NCBI GenBank assembly: GCA_008360975.2
Contig: CM039196.1
Coordinates: 3,286,001-3,350,000, forward strand
Source of the DNA: Lichenostomus cassidix
Taxonomy: Eukaryota > Chordata > Aves > Passeriformes > Meliphagidae
Reading direction: 5' to 3'
DNA length: 64,000 nucleotides
A program made the translations under genes and the position numbers. Under the pieces are notes generated by a model, which was given only the letters and a program-made list of their open reading frames with translations, searched no databases and had not been told where the DNA came from. Positions 26,341 to 39,000 of the stretch are shown here, piece by piece (the first letter of the stretch is position 1; each line of letters begins with the position of its first letter).

Positions 26341-26510
26341 CTTTGAAACAGGCTCCCTGGGGAAGTGGTGCAGTCACCATCCCTTCAAGTGTTCAAAAAA
26401 CGAGTGGATGGGGCACTTTGTGACACAGTTTTGTGGGCATGGGGGTAATCAGTCAAAGGTTGGACTTCATCTTGAAAGTCTTTCCCAATCTTAATGATTC
26501 CGTGATTCTG
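26341..26510 (+). repeat. CR1 LINE 3' fragment
   Basis: Contains the CR1 signature series GGCTCCCTGGGGAAGTGGTG, CAGTCACCATCCCTTCAAG, GTTCAAAAAACGAGTGGATG, GGTTGGACTTCATCTTGAAA and a tail ATGATTCCGTGATTCTG. Confidence 0.85.
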
Positions 26511-27445
26511 CCCCAGGTCACCCACCCAAGTCTGTCCAGACAGCCAGACAACCTCATAATTTACATGGTAATTAGTCAACTTTGATGAACTCTGTCACTC
26601 CTGCACGAGGACGCTGTGCCCAGATGAAAAACTGCTCCTGCTTTTCAATCAAAGGATCTCTGGGCTCCTGTGAGACAAGAACCCAACAATTTTTAATAAA
26701 ATACTTCAGAACTGGTTTTCCCCACTGTTCAGTGTCAGTCTGGATAGTTCTCTCTGTAAATCCCTCCCAGCCCATGCCCTGCTGCCTCACTCAGTGTTAT
26801 TCTTGTACCCTGAGGGTCGATATCCTGCCAAGTGATATTTGTTTAAAATTCCCCAATGCACAAATTTGGCACAAAAACTGGGGCAAAGGGCATCCCCCTG
26901 GTTACTGCAGCTGGGTGGAATCTTCCCACCTCAAAGTCCAAGATCTATTTACATCAGCTCGCTTAAGCTGCAAAAACAGAATGAACTCTTCCTGCTAGGC
27001 TTGCTCAGACCAATAAATGCACTGGGGAGTGTGAAGCAGAAGTGCTGCACAATGTAATCAACTGCTGAAGGCACAAGCAGGTTTTCAGCTTGTTTTAAAA
27101 CTGATTCACTTGTAGCTGACGTCAATCCTCCCTCCCAAGTATCTTAGCCCTGAGATTGGAGTGTGATAAATATTACCTGTAATGCCATCTGCTGTACAGA
27201 CTACCCTGGCTCCTCACTATTTATTTAAGGGCTAATGTTGTGCTAGACCAGAATGCAGTTTATATCAGCCTGGTTTGACTTTGTTTGGGCTCTAATTCCC
27301 AATGCCTGTCCAGTTGGACTTTTAAAGTGATCTGTCATAGGGCAAAACCAACGTTAGCCTGGAAAAGATGAAGTTCAAGACAGCACAGTTGAAGTAAACA
27401 GAAAACTGCTGTGAGCTGCAGAGTCAGAAGATCATCAACAAGAAG

Positions 27446-27571
27446 CACAGAGGGGTTTGGAGGGGAACTCAAAGATCATCTCATTCCACTCCCTGCCAAG
27501 GGCAGAACACCTTCCACTATCCCAGTGCTCCAAGCCCCACCCAACCTGGCCATGGACACTTCCAGGGATGG
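27446..27571 (-). repeat. CR1 LINE fragment
   Basis: In reverse orientation: AGATCATCTCATTCCACTCC, CTGCCAAGGGCAGAACACC, TTCCACTATCCCAGTGCTCC and CCCACCCAACCTGGCCATGG, the standard 3' part of an avian CR1 subfamily. Confidence 0.8.
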
Positions 27572-29764
27572 CTTAATTAGCTTCTCTAATGCTTAAATGC
27601 ACATCAAAATCTTGCTGCTTAAACCATAATCAAAATAGCACTAGAGTAAATCCCTGAACATGTTTCTTATATAAACAGGAATCTACTGCATCTCAAACTG
27701 CTTGGATTTTCATTTTATAGGACCTCCCACATAAGGATCACAGTGCCCTTTTTAATTATTAATTGACTGATGTTGACAGGATAAATTAAAATCTCTCTGA
27801 TGGAGAACAAGCATTATTTATTGATGTCCTGATCTTATCCTACACACTTGGAGTTGTTCTTTGGAACCTGTTTCAGAAGTGCAGCACCAGGGTGGGTTTT
27901 GTGGTGGGGGATTTTCCAAATGGTTTTTCTTATACATGGCTTTTATCTTGCCTTTCTCTGCATGACAAAGGTTGTTTTTTTCCTATTACAGCAAATATTG
28001 GAAAAGGGTTTAGGTGAACTGTTGCTGTGAGTGAAGCCCTAACACCTCTGAGTGAAAAAAAAGTCATGAGCAAACCAGATTAATTCCATCCTACTGTGCT
28101 TTTGAACAGTTGCCCACTTCTATTCCATTTCAATGGTAGATGCAGTAAGAATTAATACCTCTTTATTCATCCAGCTCCTGCCCACATTCATCCAGGGTGC
28201 AATCTGTGCTTTCAGATTTCAGCAAGGCTTGGTTTTCATCCTGAAGTCTGGTCCCCTGTGCACCACCAGCTCTGCCAAGTAATTCTGCATGCAAGAAGAA
28301 TGTATTAAATTCTGTTTTCCCGTGTGCATTTTCAACAGCCCTTCTTTACTGATTTTAAAGGCATCAGAAACATGTAAACTAACAAGTAGGGGTGTTTTAA
28401 TATTAATTATCTCATGGTACTGCAGTGGAACAAGAACACAGATCACAACCAGTGATGATAAATAAACCAAGCACCACTCTCCCTCCAAGCCTGCAACATA
28501 AATTCCAAGTTTCCAACTTTGCAGGACTTGCAGGGAGGAGAAACATCTCCATCCTTGTTAACTGACCACTACTGAGTCAAGGTAGCTGAAGGGACTGTCA
28601 GGTCCTAAATCAGCTTCATCCAGATGGAGTTTGTATCTCAGCCACATGTTCCAACTGTCCTTCCTGCAGGATTGCCTCCCTTTTTGTTCCTCAGCTGTGC
28701 AAAAGTGAAAGAGTTCTAAAGATTCCCAGGACTTCCTCCAAACACAGACACAGATTCTCCCCACTCCTGGTGCAGCCTCAGTGATAAGCAAAAAGTCCTG
28801 TGGTGCCATTTTTACAGCTCCTTTTTGAACTGGAAGTGTTTGGAGTGATTGTTAACTCTTCAAGCCTGAAAAAAAGTAACAAATCCAACACCTGTAAGGG
28901 CATTTTGGCCACCTTGTTGGGAGGAAATGCATGGAGGCTTCCAGTTGAATCCAAATAATCTCAGGAACAGCAAAGAAACAGACTGAATTCATCAGTTTTT
29001 CACCCCCATCACTCCTGTGATGTGGACACTGTGCAAAGGGAGGGCACTGTGGAATAATTTCATTTTCAAGGGAAGCAATAAGGTCCCCTGTCAGTCAATG
29101 AAGATCACCAACTTCATGAGTTTTAATTTTAAAAATTAATTTCTTGTTTGGAACTGAAGTGTGGATGTGACATCGGTAAGGTAACCCTAAGGAATAATGA
29201 TCACTTAGTCACTCTCTAGCCCAGTTTTTCCAAATTAGTATAAAAATAGAATCTAGATTGCATCTTTTCGTGTATTCTGCACATTGAAAGATTACTAACA
29301 AGATTAATGAATATGCTGAGCATTGAGGACCCACAGCATCTTCAAAAGGAGACACTTGAACCCTTCAAAAAGTTGCAAAAGTACGTGAAATCCAAAATTT
29401 TCTATCTCACAAGGGGCAATTCCCCAATTTTATTTTTACGTGTGACCTTCCAGTAGCTCTTCTCCCAAACCACCTACGTGGATTACACTCGGATCACCAC
29501 ACCTGAAACCCTTTCCCGTGGCCCTGAGGGAGCACCGAGCCCTCACCACCCCCGGCCTGGGCTCTTCCTGAGGGCGCTGGGTGCCACAAGCGCGGCCATA
29601 CCCAGCCAGAACCCTGCGCGTGGCCTCTCCCCGCGGGTCCCCGCGCTGGGGGGCGATGCTGGAGCCCGGGGGGCGATGCTGGAGCCGGAGGGCGGCTGAA
29701 AAAGCCGCAGCAGCCCCAAGCCCATCGCCTCCCCTCATGGTGCCACCATGTTCCCCGGGCGCCG

Positions 29765-29865
29765 CCCTTCCCCTCCGCCTCGTCAACTCTCGCGAGAATC
29801 AGGACAACCCTTCCCCTCCGCCCCGCCAACTCTCGCGAGAGGCAGGACTACATTTCCCGTGATGC
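29765..29865 (+). promoter_or_regulatory. TCTN1: TCTN1 core promoter: duplicated TCTCGCGAGA unit plus ZNF143-like site
   Basis: Two 43-bp tandem units (29765-29807 and 29808-29850, 5 mismatches) each hold one TCTCGCGAGA palindrome (29788-29797, 29831-29840), an element of many CpG-island promoters that ZBTB33/Kaiso-type factors can bind. Directly after comes ACTACATTTCCCGTGATGC (29847-29865), close to the ZNF143/THAP11 (SBS) consensus. The start codon is 43 bp further on, so transcription probably starts within or just after this block. Confidence 0.75.
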
Positions 29866-29907
29866 CCCGCCCGCCATGGCAACGCGTCGTTGCTAAGGGC
29901 GGACGCC

Positions 29908-30073
29908 ATGGCGGCGGACCCGGGGCCCGGGGTTTTGTTCGTCCTCATCCTCCACCTCCTCCTCCTCCTTCCGCCGCGGCCGCTCCGGGCAGCAGAGCCG
30001 GACGCGGAGCCTGCGGACACTCGTGATGCCTCCCAGGCGCGGGCCCGCAGCCTGCCGGCCCCGGTCACGGACG
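29908..30073 (+). CDS. TCTN1: TCTN1 exon 1 (signal peptide)
   Basis: ATG 29908-29910; donor GTGGGT at 30074. Encodes a signal peptide with [14 protein letters not shown], then an acidic Ala-rich linker. 55 codons plus one base. Confidence 0.93.
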
Positions 30074-33000
30074 GTGGGTGCCCTCCGAGCGCTGCGGGGC
30101 GCCGGCGGCGCTTCCCGGCCGAGGGGAGCCTCATTCGGGCCTCCCTCTCCCATTTCGGTCTCCCGGGGCTGGCACAACCGCGCGGCTGCTGCCCGCCTTC
30201 TTCCTGGCGGTCTCTGAGATTTTCTGCAGCTCTGCTGGGGCACCCCTGGGCGTTAAGCATCGCTGGGCAGCAGCAGCGCTCCAGCCGAGGCTCGCAGCCT
30301 CCTTAGGAAGGCTCAGCGAGCCCCTGAGCAGCCTCCAGGCCCTGGGCACGCTGATCGTGGCATGTGCATCACACAGCTGGGGCGGAGGGCAGGGTTTTCT
30401 GCCCACCCAGCAGTGCTCTGAGCACAGCGAGCAGCTCCGACCTGGCAGAGGAGCCCAGAGTAGCCCTGGACGTCCTTGGAGAGCTCTATGCACAGCCCGA
30501 GCTGCCTGCACAGCCTGTCTGCACAGCCTGTCTGCACAGCCTGCCCCAAGCTCAGCCCAGCGCTCTGGGTACCTTGTAATAACAACAGCGATCACAAAGT
30601 TTTGTTACTGTGCTCTCAGAAGGTGTTTCCCACTGTGTAGTTGGCTACACTTTTATATCTCGGTGGGGTTGCTGTCAGCTGAAGTTTCCAGAGGTTATTT
30701 GCCCAAATGAAACCCGTCGCAGGGAAAAGAGATTTAAATCCCTAATCTCAGAGACATAACCTTGCAATCTAATCATCCATGTTTGAACTTCTCTTGTTTA
30801 CAGGGTGAGCTAAAGATCCAGGGCTAAGCTCAGCCAACAGAACAGTCAGAACCTCAGAGATTCCAGGAAATACCTGGATACTGTTCAGGTGGTCAGAGAA
30901 CAGCCAGGGGTCCAGAGACAAACAGGCAACAGTCAAAGTGAAATAAACAGTTATAGAAACATTCTTTGAATGTCTTTCCTATATGACACTGGCCTTGATT
31001 TTCTTCATTCTGTGCTATTCATAAGTCTAGGTTTGTTACAGAATAGCAAGTCTCATAAACAGTTCAGTAGAGTAATATCTGCTCTTTGAATTTATAAACT
31101 TGAAAACCTCAGTGAGTTTGAAGAAGTTGCCAAGTGTATTTTATTGAGCCAGTTTACAGAATTATTAGCAATTACTCTGTCTGTGATTACAATACCTCAC
31201 AGTATCTAAAAACAGAGAGAGAAAGCAGTTTCAAAGAAGTAAACTATGGTTATGTTGGCAGATCAGGAAGATGTATTCCTGAACCCTGGAACATGCTCAG
31301 TTCTTGTAAACATCTCCCTGCCTTTTCAAGATGTTTTATTTTTGTTCAACAAGCTGAAACAAGCAGATAAACACACCTTGTTTGCATCTCTTGTTTTTTA
31401 TCCTTTGCAGGGCTGAGTGTATTTTCATACCTTCCAAATTCCTGTTCAAGTTTTTTCCTCAGGGAACAGATTTCAGTATGTCTTGGCTTTGTCCACGTGT
31501 TCCAAACAAATTTGTTCAGTAGCAGAAAAGATGGCTTTTAAAAATAACTTCAAGAAAACCTGAATTTGGAGAAGCCTTTTGACCATTGTCAAAGCCCAGG
31601 GGAGGTGAAAACTGCAAGCATTTGGGACATGCTGCAAAGTGCAAAGTCCTCAGTGCAGTTCTCATTTCAATCTCTGCTGCAGTTGCCAAGCTGTGTGTCT
31701 GTGACCTGCTGGTGGCACAGTGTGATGTCAACTGCTGCTGTGACCCTGATTGCAGCGCTGAGGACTTCAGCCTCTTCACCACCTGCTCAGTCCCTATGGT
31801 CACGTGAGTTGAAATAACCATAAAATACAAAATCATGGTTTGTCATGCCTTTGCAGGGCTCTGTCCTCTCCTCTTACCAATTCCTAACCCTCCCTGCTGC
31901 CATCTGGCTCTGCTTTCACCAGTCCCTTGTCCACTTTGGCTCCAGAGCAGCAAATCCACCTCCCACCCAATTCTCTCCCACTCATTCCATCTTTTCTCAT
32001 GCTCTTTGCTTTCCACATGTTTCACTGTACTTCTGTGAGGTTTTTTTTGTGGGGGGAAAAATGATGCATCTTTAGACTTCCATCAATATAGTGCAGTGTC
32101 TGGAAGTTAAGAAAATTGATACCACAGGACCATCTGGCCACTTCTGGAATTCACCAGCAATTTATCAGGAACCTCTTTGATTACATTTCTGGTATCAGAT
32201 CTTGATCACACTTGATCAATTCAGGGCTTGTTGAAACAGTATGAACATCTTTCTGGTCCTAATTTTACAGGTCACCATCCCAATCTGTTCCCCCATCACC
32301 AATCTGCCACTTGACAAACACCAAAATGTAACATTATACCAATAAACTAAAGCCAAGAGTTGTTTCTTTGCTATTTAGTTTGAAAACACCTTCACCCAAT
32401 TTCATCTTCTCAAAGAGGAGTTAAGAAAGCTCACTTCAAAATCATAATGTGCAAAAAAAAAAAAAAAAAATCTCTTGGTGACTTCTCAGAACAATAAGTA
32501 CAGCTTTTCAACCCACCTTCTGTATAAATTATGCCAATCTGAGCACTGGGGTTTATTCTTGGTGCTTTGAAATTTGAATTAGCAGTCATGCCAGACTGTG
32601 GTTTCTTATTGTTCTTGCACACAAAGGCTCCTGCTCCCCATTTAGAGATATTTATATGGATCAGAAAGGTCTAATCAACGCCCTCCTGAGTGACACTTTA
32701 ATTGCCTCGGGTGACTGTGCTGTCTTTGTCAACTAGAAATGCCTCACATGTAGTTGTGTTTCTTTCCCCAAATTCTTTTTGTGCAAAAGGTTTATTTTGC
32801 ATGAAAACCCAGGGGATTTTCAGTGTCTGCAGGTGTTGTGGGTCTCATTATTTACATCCAGGTTGATATACATTTGCATATTTATATCTGTTTGGCTGAT
32901 CCCAAGGCAGAGGCCATGTGGTCTCTGAAACAGCAGAAGAAAAGTTTGATTTATGATGAGATCCTATTAACAGATGACTCATCCCATGCAAGAGCTTAAC

Positions 33001-36000
33001 TCCAGGCTTAAAAATTTCTAAAAGTCATTTCACTTTTCCAGTGCATGTCCTTAAGTGCCCTATCCTGCTAAATGCCATTTTCACAGGGATCATCATCTTG
33101 GATTTGTAGCATGTAGGACACACCAGTGCTCTGAACTGGCACATTCCTCTGCACTTCTGGGCTCTTGCTGAACCCATGGCTCAGCTTTTTCCAAGACAGA
33201 CTGGGTTATTTCACCTCCTGTTCCTCACTCTGCCATTTCTTTCACATGCATCTCAAGTAGGATTTTTTCCCCTCCCTGCCCAAATTGTTATTCCAATATC
33301 CACAAGACTGACCTGTTTTCCTGGTCTGACATCCCACTTGGGTTGTAGAAATGAAAGTGCTGCTGAGCTCTGTGTGGCCAGTGATGCAGCACTGCATTTT
33401 TGGGGCCTCAGCCATGTGGATCCCACCCAATTTAACATTTTATCTCTAATATTGTCACTGGTTTTCCCTTCCCCTGGTCTGTTTCTTACCTTCCTTCGTG
33501 TTGCTGCTCACAGTTTCCTCTGCTAAATAAAACATATGGGAGAATTCTCTATTATTTATTATTAAACACAGAGTATAAAACAACAGGAGCCTTCTAAGAA
33601 TGCACAGTTGTTCTACAAATGGTGTTAAATTGAGTAATTTCATGCTTTTTAAATTTTTCTGATGCTGCCTCTGTAGATGAAAACAACTTTAAAATCTGGT
33701 CAACACTAACTTCTAGTGGATAATTCATTTATTATTTTCCTTGCAGAGGTGACAGCCGTCTGTGTAGTCAGAAAGCTGCTGTGTATTCTCTTGATGTTGA
33801 AGCAAATCCACCAGAAAGGATATTTAATTTAATTGACCAAGTCAATCCCAGTATTTTCTGCATTCATGCTACAAACTGTAAGTAGAGTTGTAGCCAATAT
33901 TAAGCATTGTGGTGTTATTTTTTGTAAGGTCTTTAGATACCAGAAAAAGATTAAATTTAAAACTATTTTTATTTTATTATACCTCTCAGAAAACTGGTAA
34001 TTCTGTCTGCTCATAGTCCTTATGTTGTGATCCTTTCACTTGTGAAAACATGGAATTAAACATCTGGAATTCTTGTTGGGAAAAACAAATATAGTTTGGT
34101 TGGGGATTTTTTGTAAATAATTTAGCATCCCAAATATATCATGTTCAAGGTTGTCTCATTGTTACCAAATATTGTTTCTTTATATTTTTTTCCTTAAAGT
34201 TATTTCATTCTTTAAATGTTTTAACAGATAAACAAGCTCTATACCTCAAATCCCCTGAAATCCCAACTCCAGAAAATTTTGATCGTTTGCTTGAAAAGTA
34301 TGGAGGTGCTACTTTCAGTGCAGAGCCTGACAGCTGGAATTTGGATACAGATGCTCAAAATCCTCCTGATGCAAATGAAACCTACAGATATGAGGTAAAT
34401 TATCTCTGATTCAATAGGAGGTAAATGATATCTGATGTAATTAGTACCAGACTGCATCAGAAAGAAAAGTCAGTGTTGTTTGCATCTGCTTTTAAATGAT
34501 GCAGTTTAGCTGGAAGAGGCAAAATTTATATGGGTCTTTAAATATAGAAATGTAAAAAGAAGTGTTTTGTGTTTATTTACTTAAAAAGTGAACGAGATTT
34601 TTAAGATCTTTGAAAAATGAAAAATTTGAAAATTTTTTTTTGCTATTTTCACCATAAAGCTGTAACAGTGGCTGAAGAGTTGCTGCAAAAGTAGCACAGA
34701 GTATTGAGATACTGTGGAAATAACTACTACTTTTATTCATATTTGTTTTTAACAAAAATGCTATGAAACTTTCCATGGGCTGACTATGAACCTGACTATG
34801 GTTTTTATTTGGCAGTATGGTGTTCCTGTGCAGACAGAGGATGCATTTCTAAGGCTGCCAAGTCCTGTTGTCTCTTCTTGGTGCTCTGATGAGAATCCTG
34901 CAGGTTGGAAAATGTGCTTAAATCCAAATTTTTTTGCTTTCTAATATTCTGCTCTGGCTTGAGATCAGTCAGTCAGAAAGCTGGCACACTCCCCATTGAG
35001 AATTCAGATAAAGCTTCATGAGCAAATGATTTTCAAATGTTCTCTGTTTTGCTGAGTTTTTTAAGACACAGAATGGAAATTGTGTTCCAGCTCTGTTAAA
35101 CATTCAAAGTGAGATATGTAAATCCCTGAGAATCTTGTTAATGGGCTGTTTAGCCAACAATAAAACGTCCTGTTTGGCATAATTGGTTTAATCAAATAGT
35201 ACAAGGGTGACACCCTGAGGGAGGAGGGGTTTGCACCAAGCCAGCCCTGCCTGGGCAGCCTTTGTCAGCTTCTCTTTGTCCAGGGATTCCTCTCACAAGT
35301 CAGATTTTCAGGCTGAGCTCTACATTTTAACCTTGCACACATTGTCTTGAAAATCTGCAGAGGTGGAGGCAGGAAAAAAAAAAATCCACAAGCAAACCCA
35401 CACCTGCATTTTCCAAAGCTCACTGTCACTGTTAAATGTGCTCTCATAACAGTCATGGTGGTGATTATAGGACTAAACTCTCTTGTGAAAGAAAAAAATC
35501 ATATGAGATTCAAAAATTAAGTAATTTTCATGAAGCTTTTTCTACTTGCTAAGAAGTAGTATTTTATCTGATAGCTATTTTTTAGAATGTAAGAAAGTTT
35601 CATTCCTCATAGCTCACATAAGACCTTATCTACAATAGGGATGACATTTACTTTCACTTTTGCTTGTACCTAAGGCTCTTCTATTGTTTTTCATTTATGC
35701 TTTTCATAATTGCTCTTTAATTTCCTCCAGTAATACTTGGTGACTTTTTTTTTCTCCAGGGTTTTTAGTAAACCAAGCCACAAAATGCATTAGAGCAGTA
35801 AGTGTGGAAAAATGTGACAGCATTCGAGCACTTAGCATGTTGTTTTATATCAACTCCAGCATTTTGGCAGTAAGTATGATTTGAAACAGTCATAAAGCTG
35901 AAATATTCATATTATATATCTTTTTTGCATCTGCAGAATGAAGTAAATTCTGTTTACTGAGGGATATGGTGTTTTATTTGGATTTTTAAATTGTGGGTTG

Positions 36001-39000
36001 GGAAGAAACATCTCCCTGCACAGCAGATTTTTATACAGAAAGCCTTTGGGAATGTTTTTACTTCAAGCTTTCTTAACAGAAGCATTTGCTGTTCTCTGCT
36101 TTGCTAAATATAAATAATATAGTCAAAGATAAAGTAAAAAATAATAGTTTTGAAGAGCCAAGGTCGTGTCACTGAGCTAGTGCAGTTTCATGTTTCTGTG
36201 CATGTTCAGGCTTTTCCAAGAAGCTTATTTACAAGAACGCATAATTCTAAGAAGTCAGAGTTTTAAATAATTGGTAAAACTTTGTATTTAAAGAAGAAGC
36301 TGTCAGGTTTAATCCTCTACATCTGCCCCTTTCCTCCAAGCCTCAGTTTTTGATAGTCTGGCACAGCCTTCCTTCTGCTCCCAAAGAACATGACTGAGAA
36401 CAACTTTCTTTGGATCCTGCCCACTAAAATCCAGTCTGGGGTTATTTTTCAAAGCAATGCCTACCTTTTCATCCCAGTTTGACCTGGGGGATGATGTCTT
36501 ATGCATAAATAAATATGGGAAAGTCCAAAACCCCTTATCCATGTGCTGCTTGCCAAGACAATGGCTCAGCTCAGGAGAGGTCAGAGTTCTGCCCAAAGCA
36601 CTTGGATGCCAGGAAGGATCAGGTGCAACAACCGCAGAAGGCTGAGCAGCTGCTGGAGGTGCTCTGTAGGAAGGTTTTCTCCTCAAAGGGAGCTGAAGGT
36701 GGGATGTGACAACAGAAAAGTGGTGGCACTAGGGACAGGGTGGTGACAGGGCAGAGCAGGAGCACTGCCGATGCCACCAGGTGGAGCTGCCGGCAAAAGA
36801 AACTGCAAACCAGTAACGCAGGGAGCCTTACTGGGAGCACTGGGACAGCGTGTCCTTCAGAAAACCCCATCCCCAGCAGCCCATCCTGCCTGCCAGGGGG
36901 AAACTGAGGCAGTGGAGGCTGCAGTTCTGTCTGCCAGCGACCTCCAGAGACTTCATCCATCACCCCAGTCGTGGATAAACAGAACTTCAGGAGTGCTGCT
37001 CACTCCTTCTATCCCAGGCAGAAATAGCACTGTTCCCTGAAGGATGAGTCTAATCTTTACAAGGATCTTTATTCATCCAGCTGGTTCTGATAGCTGAGCT
37101 GTACCTTGGGATGATAAATATGTGACAAACTGTACCTGCATCACCTCCAGGTCTCCAGCTCCCAGGAGTGTGTTCCCTGCTGTGACAATAGATGAGTCAC
37201 TGCTCTCAGAATCCCATAATTCTGCAGAAGTGCTTCATGATCAGTCCAATTCTTGGTCCTTTCCCAAAGATGTGACTCAAACATTCATTGGAAAGTCAGA
37301 AAAGTAAAACCTTCGACAAAATGGTGCTCCATGGGAGTATTTTGCAGGTCTGATTGATGACCTTGGTCTGACATTTCTGCCTTTCCATGAAATATTTTTG
37401 GTGGAAATTTTCCAGTGGGGCAATTGTACATACCCATGTGGTATATAACAAGAGAGATTCTTGTTTCTTATTTATTGGTTTAGAGACCTTAAAACTGTGG
37501 AATTCTTATAATCAAAAAAGAACAATAAAAACTCTTAATTTCTTAGGGAAGCACAGCCTGGCAGGTTTTCTAAACTGGTGGTCTCTGAATAATTCCAAGA
37601 GTCAGAGGAAGGAGGGGATTGGATTGTAGCAGTTCTTTTCACACTTCCTGGATATCTAATTGTGTATATCTAATTAATTCCACAATGTAAAAGTTATTCT
37701 TATGAGAAGAGTTAAATAGGCAAAGCCTTACCTGCTTTACTTGACTGTTACTTGCAATAGGTCAGACCTTTGCTACTGCTTTAATTTATCCTTTTTTTTC
37801 TCCCCTAGGTGCCCAAATCAAGTCAGATGGTAAGTACCCTTCTAAATTAGTTGGAAGAGCTGCGGGTAAAATTCTTATTAAGTTCTGGTCAGTGGGATTT
37901 TTTCACTGACTTGATCAAAACAAATCTTTACGTTAATCTTTATATTAAAAAAATTATATCATTTGCTATGAGCAATGATACTTAGCATCTCCAAGATAAA
38001 ATGCTGCCTGCAAACATTCAATCCTGATACATTCCTCTCATATAAAACTCTCTCTTTTCAAGTAAATCTCTTTATTGACTTAAACCCAGACCCTTTGGTT
38101 GAGCTTCAGCAGTACTTGTAACACAGCAGCTGTTCAGAGAATTACTGAGTGCCGTTGCTGTGGAACAGAATCTGGAAAGGTCACAGATAAAATAACACAG
38201 AAAGAGCCAAAATGAATTATACCCAGTGTTCAGAACTGACATCAGTCTGGTTTTTTTCAGGTTAATATCACTGTCCAGTCCATAGTTGTCCAGTCTCTGA
38301 ATGGAATGAGGACTTTACTGGACAGTAGTGATGTCCTGAGGCTCCCGATGGTTTTGGGGGAGCTGTGCATCAATGCAGTTCTTGGGGTGAGTCTGACTGC
38401 CTTTTCCTCCTCCTAGCTGATGGAAAGCATCTATGCATCAAATCACTTCTGATCCTCAAATTGCAAAGCTGTCAAGAAGGCCTTGCAGTTTCCATGTGTT
38501 GTGACATTTCCAAAGCAAATGTCATGGGAGAAGCACCGACTTTGGGATAAAAGAGAGTGTTCTGCAACAAAGTAATAACTCTGTGCAATATAACATGGAG
38601 CCAGGCTGAAATCCTTGTTATTACTGTGTGTATATGGCACAACAGACAATAACAGGAGTTTAGAATTTACTTCATGCTTGGCAGAAGATGATCTCAGGCA
38701 CACTAATGACAGAGGAATAGATGCTGCACATCACCTTTTAATTTTAAAGTAGATGAACATTGTGTCTGTGCTGAGGTTTATCAAGAAGTCAATTTTGAAG
38801 AGGCTGCAGCCTCTAGAGGGTATAATACATCCCCACCCTGGAGCTGAGTTTCTTAAGCAAGGAAGAAAGAAAAGACTTGCATGGTTTTAAATCGTTGGGC
38901 TTTTTTTCCCCCTAGTTTCTCTTATGCATTTGTTCAAATTAATAACTAAAATGTTTAATTTTCAGGTGAATTATCACATTACCTACACAGACACAGGAGA

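Larger units (their letters stand above)
25050..29740. other. PPTC7-TCTN1 intergenic region
   Basis: About 4.7 kb between two divergent genes. Apart from CR1 fragments at 26,341 and 27,446 I see no gene. Open frames here (for example 25841-26494) have no recognisable product. Confidence 0.6.
29480..30300 (+). promoter_or_regulatory. TCTN1: TCTN1 CpG island
   Basis: GC-rich, CpG-rich stretch spanning the TCTN1 promoter, exon 1 and the start of intron 1. It opens long meaningless reading frames on both strands. Confidence 0.7.

Noticed and set aside
25841..26494. 217-codon plus-strand frame in the PPTC7-TCTN1 gap
   Set aside because: Its 3' third runs through a CR1 fragment and the rest has no recognisable product.
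32453..32470. Run of 18 A in TCTN1 intron 2
   Set aside because: Could be a retrocopy tail, but I see no coding or repeat sequence upstream and no target-site duplication.
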